64,000 nucleotides of DNA from Robbsia sp. KACC 23696 (GTDB lineage Bacteria; Pseudomonadota; Gammaproteobacteria; Burkholderiales; Burkholderiaceae): NCBI RefSeq assembly GCF_039852015.1, contig NZ_CP156626.1, forward strand, positions 2,204,249 to 2,268,248, written 5' to 3'. Shown in pieces: positions 20,418 through 29,316 of this stretch. The notes beneath the pieces are model-generated. The model had not been told where the DNA came from, ran no database searches, and saw only the letters and a list, made by a program, of their open reading frames with translations. Within the stretch, counting starts at the first letter, position 1, and the number at the start of each line of letters is the position of its first letter. The translations under genes were made by a program, and so were the position numbers.

Positions 20418-22451
20418 CTATTTCACCAGCCGCACATCGGTGCCCAGGCAGTTCAAGCTGATCAGCTTCAGGGTGGCCTGCCCGACATTGGCGCCCAACA
20501 GACCTTGCAGCGCATTCGAAACCAGTAGCCCCAGCGAATCCAGCACCGGTTGCAGCAGATTCGCTACCAGACCCAGTGTCGTCAGCAAGCTGTTGTAGAC
20601 AGTGGTGCCGTTGGCCGTCCCGGTACCCGCGAGTTTCGATGCCAGACACGCCTGGGCGTTGCCGAGCAGGCCGCAAGGATAGAGCAGACCGGATACCAGA
20701 CCGCCGACGATTTGCTGCACCGAGGTCAATAACGACGACACGACGCCGACTGTCCCCGACAACAAGCTCGCAAGCGTCAACTGTTGTCCGCTCAGTACCG
20801 CCGTGCCGGTGGACGTCAACGCCCCCGTCAAGGTCGTCAACGCGCCAAGCCCGGTCTGGGCCGCCGTCGCCGCTGTGGACAGCGTCGCGCCGAGGGGATT
20901 CAACAACGCGGACGCCAAGGTCGAACTGCCCGTCGCGCTATTGCTGCCGCTGGCGTTGCCGACGACGCCGGACGACGTCGACGCGCCCGGCAGCAGCGAG
21001 GCCACCAGTTGCGTATTCAGCGCGGTAAGGACTTGCGACAAGGTGGTGCCCAGCGCCAGCGAATTGGTGCCGGTCGTGACGCTCTGCCCTGCGGCCAATG
21101 TGTAGTTGCCGCTGTTGGGGAAGGCCTGCAAGGTCAGGCCCGCATTGATCGTGGCCAAGCCACCGACCAGTGACAAAATGGTCTTCGAGCTGACGCCGGC
21201 GCTACAACTGGTTGCCGTGCTCATCACCGACGACGCGGTGATATCGCCGACACAGGCCTGCAACAACGGGTTCGTCACGGCGAAGCTGGCGAGGTCGTTA
21301 TAACTGCTGTCCCGCGCCGTGCATAAGGAGGTCACCGTCGCTTGCGCCCCTGCTACATCGATTTCGATCGGCAAGTCGAAACTCGCGACGAGGCCGAGCA
21401 AGGGAATGGCCCCCGTGAGCCCGGCCGAGGTGATATGCGCATAGACGCGCACCTGGCCGGCATAGGCAGAGGCGCCTACCCCGCCGATGCCGATCGACGG
21501 CGGCGCCACCAGGAAGGCCTGCGCGGTGATGCCGGCAGCGCCGATCGTCGCACTGATCGCGCTGTTCTTGTTCGCAATGCCGAGCCCCGCCGTGATGACA
21601 TCGAGCGCATTCAGCTGTGCGTTCAATACGCTGGTGGCCACGCTGGTCGAGGTGGACGACAGACTGTCCATCGTCAGCAAGCCACGCGTCGTGGCACTGG
21701 CCGACAAGAGCGGAATCGACATATTGCCCACGGCGCCGCTGACGCCGACCAAGGCGGACAAGTTCGACACGCCGGTGACCGAGGCCACCGCGCCGATGAG
21801 TTGATTCAAGGTGACGGCATTCGTCGACAACAAGGTATTCAGACCGGCCAGCGTGATATTGGTCGGCACCGTATATCCCAGCGCACGCAGCAGTGAAATC
21901 ATGCTCAGGTTCACATTGGCGACGGCGCTGCCGCACAGCACATTGGCATACAGCGAACAGATCAGGCTTGAACCGATCGAAAACACGGCCACCGGCGTGC
22001 CGTTCCGTATCGCGATCGCCTGCGCATACACTTGGGAAGAGGGCATCCAGCTCGCGGCAAACGGCATCGTGCCGGTCACCGATACGCGCACGGCATTCGG
22101 ATCGGTCGCTGGGATGCCGCTGAGAACCGTGTAGTGATCCGTTGCCGCGGAACTCGGGCTCCAGTTGCCACAATCCACCGTCAAGGAACTGGTGGTGCCG
22201 TTCAGCGCGGCATTGCTCTTCGCCGCCGCGATTGCCGCGCTGCAACTGATGCCGCTCAAGGTCTGCGCGCCGGCCAGCGCTGCCAGATCGGCGATATTCT
22301 GCATCTGCCGTCGGAGGTAAAACTGATAGCCGAGCACCAGGGACTCGAGCAGGATCACGCCCAGCAGCATGAACAGGCCGATCGTGACCGCCATCGAGCC
22401 ACGCTCCGAACGACGGGCGCGCCAGGCGCCGGCAAAGCGACGCGGCTTCAT
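20418..22451 (-). CDS. tadG: TadG-like pilus assembly protein
   Basis: 677 aa. N-terminal pseudopilin-like segment: [31 protein letters not shown], then [15 protein letters not shown], the start of TadG/DUF2134 proteins. The rest is extracytoplasmic, extremely rich in Ala, Ser, Thr, Leu and Val (for example many SLLSG/TLTGAL patterns) with a few Cys pairs. The low-complexity style recalls the repetitive lipoprotein at 34605. It overlaps tadE by 4 bp. TadG proteins anchor or modify the Tad pilus; the detailed role is unclear. Confidence 0.8.
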   Translation of the reverse strand: MKPRRFAGAWRARRSERGSMAVTIGLFMLLGVILLESLVLGYQFYLRRQMQNIADLAALAGAQTLSGISCSAAIAAAKSNAALNGTTSSLTVDCGNWSPSSAATDHYTVLSGIPATDPNAVRVSVTGTMPFAASWMPSSQVYAQAIAIRNGTPVAVFSIGSSLICSLYANVLCGSAVANVNLSMISLLRALGYTVPTNITLAGLNTLLSTNAVTLNQLIGAVASVTGVSNLSALVGVSGAVGNMSIPLLSASATTRGLLTMDSLSSTSTSVATSVLNAQLNALDVITAGLGIANKNSAISATIGAAGITAQAFLVAPPSIGIGGVGASAYAGQVRVYAHITSAGLTGAIPLLGLVASFDLPIEIDVAGAQATVTSLCTARDSSYNDLASFAVTNPLLQACVGDITASSVMSTATSCSAGVSSKTILSLVGGLATINAGLTLQAFPNSGNYTLAAGQSVTTGTNSLALGTTLSQVLTALNTQLVASLLPGASTSSGVVGNASGSNSATGSSTLASALLNPLGATLSTAATAAQTGLGALTTLTGALTSTGTAVLSGQQLTLASLLSGTVGVVSSLLTSVQQIVGGLVSGLLYPCGLLGNAQACLASKLAGTGTANGTTVYNSLLTTLGLVANLLQPVLDSLGLLVSNALQGLLGANVGQATLKLISLNCLGTDVRLVK

Positions 22452-23059
22452 TTTATGATCGCGTCCGGTTCGAGTTGCACGATGGTGCTGGCCGTCAACG
22501 TGGCGGGCAATACCAGGTTCAAAAACGGCAAGGTGGGCACCAGCGGTTTCGACGCATAGTTATAGCTCGCCGTGACCTTCAAGCAAGATTGCGTGGACAG
22601 ATAGGGGCACGCCGTCGCACTCGGCGTCGAGGCCACGCAGGCGGTACTGCCGAGCCAGGTCGTCGCATTGTTGACCGCCGAGCAAGCGGCCGTGACCGGA
22701 CTGGTACTGTAGCGCAGCGCGGCGCGGGCACCCTCGCCAACCGCCAGCGTCAGCGTCTGCTGCGCAAGCAGGATCAGCGCCCACGTGATCAGTCCGTACA
22801 CCAGCAGGAAGACGACCGGGAACACCAAGGCAAATTCGACGGCGGCAACGCCGCGCTGGCCGCGCCGATCCAATCGCCGCCGCCGTGCGCGCACCTTCGA
22901 CGGCGGCAGCGCGGTCGACGTCGACTGTGCGACGCCGTCGCAGGCGCGAATCGGCTCCGACGCGACGAGGCGTCGCATCATGTCATTCCGTGCCGCGGGT
23001 CCCGCCCGACGCGTTTGTGCGCGCATGGTCGGGCGCACGTCTTTAGTCGCTTGCATCAT
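22448..23059 (-). CDS. tadE: TadE-like pseudopilin
   Basis: 203 aa. A basic N-terminal region ends in RRGQRGVAAVEFALVFPVVF, the TadE pseudopilin motif (G, then hydrophobic helix with Glu at +5) cleaved by the CpaA-type peptidase. A single membrane helix and a Cys-containing periplasmic domain follow. The 70-residue leader before the motif is longer than in most TadE proteins. Start at 23059 is preferred because GGAG lies just before tandem ATGs; the frame extends to 23092. Confidence 0.8.
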   Translation of the reverse strand: MMQATKDVRPTMRAQTRRAGPAARNDMMRRLVASEPIRACDGVAQSTSTALPPSKVRARRRRLDRRGQRGVAAVEFALVFPVVFLLVYGLITWALILLAQQTLTLAVGEGARAALRYSTSPVTAACSAVNNATTWLGSTACVASTPSATACPYLSTQSCLKVTASYNYASKPLVPTLPFLNLVLPATLTASTIVQLEPDAIIK

Positions 23060-23107
23060 TCTTCTCCGCGCCCTTCTCACAGGCCCCTGCATTTGCTGCG
23101 CTAACAG

Positions 23108-23530
23108 CTATGAACCGCTACTGTCACTACGAACCTTCTGCTGAAAATACTCCGGTACCGCATGCGTGAAGCTATCGGTGTAGCGCTTGTACGCCGCCGA
23201 TGTCGCATCGCCGGTCATCGCTTGCTGCGGACCGGCCGCCGCACCGCTGACCTGCAAGGCAAGCAAGCCCCGCGTCGCGCTGCCTAGCCCGTCTTGCGCA
23301 TCCGGATCGCCTGTCCCGCGCGCCCTCTGATTCGCGGGCGCACTGCCCGCGCCGCTGCCGATGCCTTGCGACCAGGCCGGCGTGAACGGCACTGCCACCA
23401 GCGCGGCGAACACGACGAACAACGCGACCCACGTCGCCGACGACACAACTTCCGACAACGACTTGCGCGGCCCGCCACGTTGCGTCGACAGCGCGACCGC
23501 GCCACGTCCCATCTGCCATTGTTGATTCAT
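23108..23530 (-). CDS. DUF3613 protein of the Tad cluster
   Basis: 140 aa with a hydrophobic segment (VVSSATWVALFVVFAALVAV) after 30 polar residues, acting as a signal or membrane anchor, then a Gly/Ala linker and a conserved C-terminal piece AAYKRYTDSFTHAVPEYF typical of DUF3613. Such genes recur in Tad operons of Burkholderia. Function unknown; position suggests a periplasmic accessory of TadE/TadG. Confidence 0.75.
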   Translation of the reverse strand: MNQQWQMGRGAVALSTQRGGPRKSLSEVVSSATWVALFVVFAALVAVPFTPAWSQGIGSGAGSAPANQRARGTGDPDAQDGLGSATRGLLALQVSGAAAGPQQAMTGDATSAAYKRYTDSFTHAVPEYFQQKVRSDSSGS

Positions 23531-23559
23531 GCTCTTACTCCATCCCGTTGCCGGAGAAC

Positions 23560-24513
23560 CTAGCGCGTCTGCGCAAAACGCTGCAATACCGAGCCGCCTT
23601 GCCAGGCGAGCGCATCGCGACGAATCGCGCTGTTTTCCGGATCGGCGGCGGCAGCGCGTACGGCGTCTGCCTGCACGGCGCCGTCGGTGCCGTCGTCATC
23701 GACACGCGCGACATCGGCCTGCCCCGCCTGCGCGGTCGGGACGCCACCGGCCGCCCGATCACGCGTACTTGCCATCGAAGCGGCCATCGCCCGCGTCGTC
23801 TGTTGCGCCTCGGGCGACATCTTCGCCCGCTGCATGACCGTATCGGCTTGCGTCGGCTGCCCCGACAGCATCAGATACAGCGCCAGGTTGGCAATCACCT
23901 TCGGGTTCTCCGCGGCCAGTTCCGCTGCCTGCGCCACCGGAATACGCGCACCGGCGATATCGCCATTGAGCATGCGTACGTAGGCCAGATCGTTCAGATA
24001 GGACACGTTCGTCGGATCCAGTTCCACGGCGCGCTGCAGCGCGACCATCGCGCCGGCGCGATCGTGTCGTGCCGCCATCGCGCGGCCGATCCCATGCTCG
24101 GCGGCCGCCTCGGTATCGCCCTTTGCCCAGGCCTGATAAACGGCGATGGCAAGATCCGGCTGTCCGGTTTCGCGCAACGCATCGGCGCGCAGCAAGGCGA
24201 TATCGCCGGCCGTGCCGAATTTCTTCTCGAACGCATCGATATGCGCCAGTGAGGCGAAATACAAACCCTTGCTCTGCATCTGCACGATCAGCGACAAATA
24301 CAAGCCACGGTCATTCGGCGTCTGCGGCTTTTGTTCCGCCTGTTGCCGAGCGATCTGTTGATCGCGCCACACGGTGTCGGCCGTCGTCGTGCGTGCGGCG
24401 CAGCCATTCAAAATGCACAATACGCCGGCCAGCACCGACAGTCCGACGACGCCGCGCAATGAAGGCGTACCGCTCGCCGTGCGGCAAGATGGCCCGATGA
24501 TTTTCGGCTTCAT
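23560..24513 (-). CDS. tadD: TadD-like TPR lipoprotein
   Basis: 317 aa. Lipoprotein signal ending LNGC (lipobox, Cys near residue 38), followed by tetratricopeptide-like repeats (AEHGIGRAMAARHDRAGAMVALQRAVELDP, LAYVRMLNGDIAGARIPVAQAAEL). TadD is an outer-membrane-associated pilotin-like protein thought to assist the secretin. C-terminal 60 residues are Ala/Asp-rich. Its ATG overlaps the tadC stop as ATGA. Confidence 0.85.
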   Translation of the reverse strand: MKPKIIGPSCRTASGTPSLRGVVGLSVLAGVLCILNGCAARTTTADTVWRDQQIARQQAEQKPQTPNDRGLYLSLIVQMQSKGLYFASLAHIDAFEKKFGTAGDIALLRADALRETGQPDLAIAVYQAWAKGDTEAAAEHGIGRAMAARHDRAGAMVALQRAVELDPTNVSYLNDLAYVRMLNGDIAGARIPVAQAAELAAENPKVIANLALYLMLSGQPTQADTVMQRAKMSPEAQQTTRAMAASMASTRDRAAGGVPTAQAGQADVARVDDDGTDGAVQADAVRAAAADPENSAIRRDALAWQGGSVLQRFAQTR

Positions 24514-25463
24514 CCCATTCCCCCAAATTGCGACAAACCGCGCAAAATTGCGATGAATCCCGCGCCGCCCGTGACGATGATCAAGGCCGGCAATAACGTC
24601 AGAACCATCACACCAGTCATCTTGACCGTCAATTGTCCGATGCGTGCTTTCATATCGAAGCGACGCCGTTCGCGCATCCGATCGCCGAACTGCCGTAACG
24701 GTTCCTGCACGCCACCGCCATACCGATCCACCTGCACGATCAGCTCTGCGATGGACGCCATATCTTCGTTCTTGTAGACGGTGGCGAAGCGCGTCAGCGA
24801 CGACTCGCGCGTTTGCCCGCTACGGTATTGCGCACTCGCGTGGCGCAGCTCCGTCACCAGCACCGGCATCGACGTATTGAAATCCTGCTCGATCAGTTGC
24901 ATCGCCTGATCAACGCTCAAACCCACGCCCTGCAGCAAACGCAATAGATCGATCAGCAGCGGCAACTCGGTATCGGCGCTCTTGCGGCGTACGCCCGCGC
25001 GTTTGCTCATGTACCACTTCGGCCCCATATAACCGAAGCCGAAGCCGAAAAACACCGTCAGACACGCCTCCACCAAGGACTTATCGCCGAACAGAAGATA
25101 GCCGCCCAGCGGTAATGCAATACACAAGGCGGCGCGCGCGAGAAAGAACCATGCACGACCCGCCGCGGTGTCCACCCCGCATTGGTCCAACAGCACACGG
25201 TCTTCATCGGCAACAAGCGACTGACCGATCGACGTGGCCAGCCCCTTGATGCCGATCTCCTCGATGCGGTCGCGCCAGCCCTGCCGTTTCGACGGTTTCG
25301 CCGACACCGCCTTGCCGGCACGCGCGGCAACGGCCTCGTCCAGGCGCATCGAGCGCTTGCGCAGCGACCGCGCGCGCGAAATCAAAGCCGCGCCCATCAC
25401 CGCTGCCGCCAGGGCGGCGAGGATGAGCGCCAATGCGATCAGCCCTTCAGTAGTGGCATTCAT
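24510..25463 (-). CDS. tadC: TadC inner-membrane platform protein
   Basis: 317 aa, type II secretion system F domain protein: N-terminal helix (GLIALALILAALAAAVMGAALI), two central helices, the conserved cytoplasmic segment LLRLLQGVGLSVDQAMQLIEQDF and a C-terminal helix (VMVLTLLPALIIVTGGAGFI). With TadB it forms the platform that couples the CpaF motor to pilin extraction. Confidence 0.9.
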   Translation of the reverse strand: MNATTEGLIALALILAALAAAVMGAALISRARSLRKRSMRLDEAVAARAGKAVSAKPSKRQGWRDRIEEIGIKGLATSIGQSLVADEDRVLLDQCGVDTAAGRAWFFLARAALCIALPLGGYLLFGDKSLVEACLTVFFGFGFGYMGPKWYMSKRAGVRRKSADTELPLLIDLLRLLQGVGLSVDQAMQLIEQDFNTSMPVLVTELRHASAQYRSGQTRESSLTRFATVYKNEDMASIAELIVQVDRYGGGVQEPLRQFGDRMRERRRFDMKARIGQLTVKMTGVMVLTLLPALIIVTGGAGFIAILRGLSQFGGMG

Positions 25464-25491
25464 CGTTTCAGGTCCATTGGCCGGTTCACGC

Positions 25492-26538
25492 TCACACCGA
25501 CTTCGCCATTCGATAAAGCATGAAACTGCCGATAATCTGCAGGCACGCCGCGCCGATCAACATTCGTGACCCTATCGGGTCCTCCCACATGCCAAGGAAG
25601 AATCGCGGGTTGAAACACATCAGAAACAGCACGACCGCCAGCGGCAAGGCGCCCAGAATCCAGGCCGACAACCGCGTTTCGGCCGACAGGGCAACCAACT
25701 CATCGTGCGCCTGCTCGGTATCGCGCATGAAGCCGGCGATGCGCTCCAGCACCTGGTCGCTTCTGCCGCCGTATTTCGTCGAGACGCCCAAGATCGCCCC
25801 AATCATCTGCAATTGCTGAATGCCATACAGGCGCGCGACCTGCTTCACCGCACTATCCAATTCGATGCCGGCGCGGTTCATCTGCGCCGCTCGTTCCACG
25901 ATGGCGCCCAGCGGCAGCGCAGTCTTCGATGCCAGTTGCTGAAACGCCGAATTCAAGCTTGTGCCCACGGTGACCTGTCGGACCATCAGATCCAGAAAGA
26001 CCGGCAACTGCCGCACGATACGATTACGTCGACGACCGATTGCCATATGCAGCAGGAAGGCGCACACGGCCACGCCGAATACCAAGGCGAGCGCGCCCAT
26101 CTGCCAGCCGACCAACAACCAGGCCATCGCGGCGAGCCCGGCGATCAGACCGACGCGGATCGCCAGCCAGCTCCCCGGCGTCACGATATTCGCGCGCAGC
26201 ACGAGGCTTTCGATCATCGGCGACTGCATCACGCGGGCAACCGCCTGCCGTATCGGCGACCCGGTATCGCCCTTCTTGCCGCGATTGCCTGCCGCGCCAT
26301 TGCCGTTGCCCGCCGCATTTCCCGACGCCGCACCCCGCCCGCCATTCCCATTGCCATTGACGTCTAGCGTGCCGGCGCGGCCGCCGGGGGGCGCCGGCAT
26401 CCGCGCCGCCTCGATGCGTCGATCGACGAAGGCGCCGGCGTGCTGCGCCCGCTTGCGTTCGACGCGCTGCGAGTGCCAGATCACGATGCCCGCGGCCGCA
26501 AGCAACACGGCGGCGAGCAACAACATCGTGCTGCCCAT
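25492..26538 (-). CDS. tadB: TadB inner-membrane platform protein
   Basis: 348 aa. N-terminal helix (TMLLLAAVLLAAAGIVIW), a Gly/Asn-rich linker (NGNGNGGRGAASGNAAGNGNG), then the T2SSF domain with VGTSLNSAFQQLA and VSTKYGGRSDQVLERIAG. Start at 26538: the ATG shares a base with the cpaF stop (TGATG) and GGAGG stands 5 bases upstream. The Asn/Gly linker of about 25 residues is unusual for TadB. Confidence 0.9.
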   Translation of the reverse strand: MGSTMLLLAAVLLAAAGIVIWHSQRVERKRAQHAGAFVDRRIEAARMPAPPGGRAGTLDVNGNGNGGRGAASGNAAGNGNGAAGNRGKKGDTGSPIRQAVARVMQSPMIESLVLRANIVTPGSWLAIRVGLIAGLAAMAWLLVGWQMGALALVFGVAVCAFLLHMAIGRRRNRIVRQLPVFLDLMVRQVTVGTSLNSAFQQLASKTALPLGAIVERAAQMNRAGIELDSAVKQVARLYGIQQLQMIGAILGVSTKYGGRSDQVLERIAGFMRDTEQAHDELVALSAETRLSAWILGALPLAVVLFLMCFNPRFFLGMWEDPIGSRMLIGAACLQIIGSFMLYRMAKSV

Positions 26539-27980
26539 CATTTCCTCCCGAACCAGCCACCCCACGACTGACCCTCATTGTTCCCGCCGCTGCCGCCACC
26601 GCCCTTGCCGCCCTGCGGCATGCCGGGACCGCCTCGATCGCCCTCCCGGCCACCGTTACCGTCACCGCCTTCCTGAAACGCATTGCCGGGCAGCAGTTGG
26701 TCGCGAAAACGCGCCAGCTTCGGCGTATGCGGCGCCACGCCTAGCGCATGCCACATATCGCTTTCCTGGCCATCGCCATCGACCTGCGTCTCGTGGCGGA
26801 AAAGTTCCTGCGTCGTGACGATGTTGTCGCCATAGCCGGTGACTTCCGTCACCGACAGAATGCGTCGCTGACCACCGGGCAGACGACCGATCTGAATGAT
26901 GAAGTCCAGCGCGCTGGCGATCTGACGGCGCAAGCTGCTTTCGCTGCCGACATAGCCGGCGAAACCGGCCAGCATCTCGATGCGGTACAGGCATTCGCGC
27001 GGGTTGTTCGCGTGGATCGTCGCCATCGAGCCGTCGTGACCGGTGTTCATCGCCTGCAGCATTTCCAGAACCTCGGCCCCGCGCACTTCGCCCACGACGA
27101 CGCGATCGGGGCGCATCCGCAAGCTGTTGCGGATCAAATCGCGAATCGTCACCTCGCCACTGCCTTCGAACGTGCCATGCCGACTTTCCAGACGCACCAC
27201 ATGCGGGTGGTTCAGCGACAACTCGGCGGTGTCCTCGACCGTCAGGATCCGCTCCGCCTCGTTGATGAAACTCGCCAGCGCGTTCAGCAGCGAGGTCTTC
27301 CCCGAGCTGGTACCGCCTGACACGAGAATGTTGCAGCGCCCTTTCACCGCCAGACGCAGCAGTTGATAAATACCGCGGTCCATCGTGCCCATCGTCAACA
27401 ACTCTTCGGGTGTCAGCGGCTGCTTGCGAAACTTCCGAATCGACACCATCGGGCCGTCCACCGCCAACGGTTCGATCACCACGTTCAGGCGACCGCCGTC
27501 GGGCAGCCGCGCATCAACCATCGGATTCGATTCGTCGATGCGCCGCCCGAGGGGCGCTAGCACACGCCGCACGATCCGCAGGACATGCTGGTTATCGGCG
27601 AAGCGGACGGCCTCGCGGCGCAGCACGCCTTTTCGGGATACGAAGATATCCTCGAAACCGTTGATCAGAATGTCCTCGACACCCGGATCCTGCAGCAGGT
27701 CTTCCAAGGGGCCGAGGCCGACCAGTTCCTTTGTCAACGAGTCGACGACGATCTTCAGCTCATTCTCGTTGAGGCCGACGCGTCGCAATCGCACGTAGGC
27801 GTCGACCTCCAACTCGACGAACTGTTCGATGGCCCGGCGCGACCATCGACCGAACTCGGTGCCCAGTTCCTCGATCCGACTCAGCAGATGGGCATGGACC
27901 GCGGCCTTGATTTCCACGAAGCGCTGCGATTGGGTGAAGCCTGGCGTGCTGTCGTCAGCAAACTCGATTTCGTTCAACAT
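26538..27980 (-). CDS. cpaF: CpaF/TadA-type pilus assembly ATPase
   Basis: Hexameric secretion ATPase that powers Flp pilus assembly. 480 aa. Walker A SGGTSSGKTSLL near residue 222, Asp/His boxes (EDTAELSLNHPHVVRLE), Walker B region PDRVVVGEVRGAEVLEML near 293, and GHDGSMATIHANNPRECL. A Gly-rich C-terminal tail (GGKGGGGSGG) ends WGGWFGRK. Start at 27980 has GGAGAGG upstream; the frame runs on to 28142 inside the cpaE gene and is not used. Confidence 0.95.
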   Translation of the reverse strand: MLNEIEFADDSTPGFTQSQRFVEIKAAVHAHLLSRIEELGTEFGRWSRRAIEQFVELEVDAYVRLRRVGLNENELKIVVDSLTKELVGLGPLEDLLQDPGVEDILINGFEDIFVSRKGVLRREAVRFADNQHVLRIVRRVLAPLGRRIDESNPMVDARLPDGGRLNVVIEPLAVDGPMVSIRKFRKQPLTPEELLTMGTMDRGIYQLLRLAVKGRCNILVSGGTSSGKTSLLNALASFINEAERILTVEDTAELSLNHPHVVRLESRHGTFEGSGEVTIRDLIRNSLRMRPDRVVVGEVRGAEVLEMLQAMNTGHDGSMATIHANNPRECLYRIEMLAGFAGYVGSESSLRRQIASALDFIIQIGRLPGGQRRILSVTEVTGYGDNIVTTQELFRHETQVDGDGQESDMWHALGVAPHTPKLARFRDQLLPGNAFQEGGDGNGGREGDRGGPGMPQGGKGGGGSGGNNEGQSWGGWFGRK

Positions 27981-27996
27981 CTGCCTCTCCAAAGAG

Positions 27997-29283
27997 CTAA
28001 CCGCGCCGCCACAACTTGCTGACGTTCGACCAGGCATTGCCGTTGCGCGCACCCGGCAACGCCGCCGCGCCGATCGACAGGCCGCCGGCCTCGACCGCCA
28101 GTGCCTGGACCATCTCGATAAATCGCTGCACGCCCCGCACATACGGATCCTGCTTGCTGCCGGTCAATAACTGTCCGAGCGACGCCGCCCGCCCCAAGGC
28201 CAGTCGTCGATCCGGCAGCGTCCCGCCGAGCGCGATCGAAAAGCGTTCGGTCAATTGCGCCGCCGCCATGCCATAACTCTCGTCGTATTTATTGACCACC
28301 AGACGCAAGGCCTTGCGGTCGACCGAGCGCTCGTCGAGCTGCGAAAGCAGCTCCGACAAGGACACCACCGACGCAATCCCCTGGTCCGTCAGCACCAATT
28401 TGAGATCGGCCATGTTCAGGACGCTGGCGGTCAGATCGGCGCTGCCGGCGCCGCCCAGATCGACGATGATGGCGTCGAAATAGCGACGAATCTGATCGAC
28501 CAGCGAGACCGCATCGGCCTGCGGTAGGGAACGCATCCGACTGAGATCGGCGGGCAGCGCGAGGACACTGACGCCTTTCGGCGACACCGGCAAGGCGGTG
28601 CGAACCAGCGTTTCGTCAAGCCGACTCAGCGCGGTGACCGCATCGGCAAAGTCGAAGCCGGTCGGCGTATTGGTATAAAGCAGCCCGTCGCCCACCGGCA
28701 GCCCGAGATCGAGCAAGGCCACGCGACGCGGCGCGTTTTCTTCCTCGGCAAGCATCGTCGCCAGATGCGTAGCCAATGTGCTGGTGCCAACGCCGATGCG
28801 GGCTCCGGCAATCGCGATGGTGACGGCGCGTCGGGTCGACGCACTCAGCTTGTCCGTCAGCTTCGTTACCGAGGCCCGCATCACGTCGGCAGGCCCTTCG
28901 AGATCGAGAAAATCCGCCACGCCGCTGCGCAACGCCGTCAAGGTCATCGTCGCATCGCTAGCGTTGCCGACCCCGATCAACAGCGCGTCGGGTAGGCAAC
29001 GACGCAAGGTTTCCACCACTGCCTGCGGTGCCAAGGCGCCGTCCGGAAGTGCGTCGGCCGCCGCGCTCGATCCGGTGGGCGCCGTGAAATCCACAAAGGC
29101 CAGCGCCGGTTTCAGGATGACCACGGAACGCGTGATGTAGGCCGCGTCGCCGGCCAGACGATCCACGCGTCCGAGGCCATCGAGTGCACGCGACAACACG
29201 TCCGCACGCTGCGCCGACGGCGTGAAGAACACGAAATTCTGTGCGCGCGACAGCACGCGCGGTTGTTCGAAGTTTTTGTCCAT
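27997..29283 (-). CDS. cpaE: CpaE/TadZ-type pilus localisation ATPase with degenerate P-loop
   Basis: 428 aa MinD/ParA-like protein with an N-terminal receiver-like domain. The deviant Walker A (KGGxGxST in MinD) reads AGARIGVGTSTLA near residue 156, so the signature lysine is missing, as reported for some TadZ proteins. Later motifs are kept: VALLDLGLPVGDG, IIVDLGGAGSAD and VVNKYDESYG. It probably binds nucleotide weakly and marks the pole or site where the Tad machine assembles. 16 bp before cpaF. Confidence 0.88.
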   Translation of the reverse strand: MDKNFEQPRVLSRAQNFVFFTPSAQRADVLSRALDGLGRVDRLAGDAAYITRSVVILKPALAFVDFTAPTGSSAAADALPDGALAPQAVVETLRRCLPDALLIGVGNASDATMTLTALRSGVADFLDLEGPADVMRASVTKLTDKLSASTRRAVTIAIAGARIGVGTSTLATHLATMLAEEENAPRRVALLDLGLPVGDGLLYTNTPTGFDFADAVTALSRLDETLVRTALPVSPKGVSVLALPADLSRMRSLPQADAVSLVDQIRRYFDAIIVDLGGAGSADLTASVLNMADLKLVLTDQGIASVVSLSELLSQLDERSVDRKALRLVVNKYDESYGMAAAQLTERFSIALGGTLPDRRLALGRAASLGQLLTGSKQDPYVRGVQRFIEMVQALAVEAGGLSIGAAALPGARNGNAWSNVSKLWRRG

Positions 29284-29316
29284 GACCTGCGTGACCTACC
29301 CCTCGGCAACTGACGT

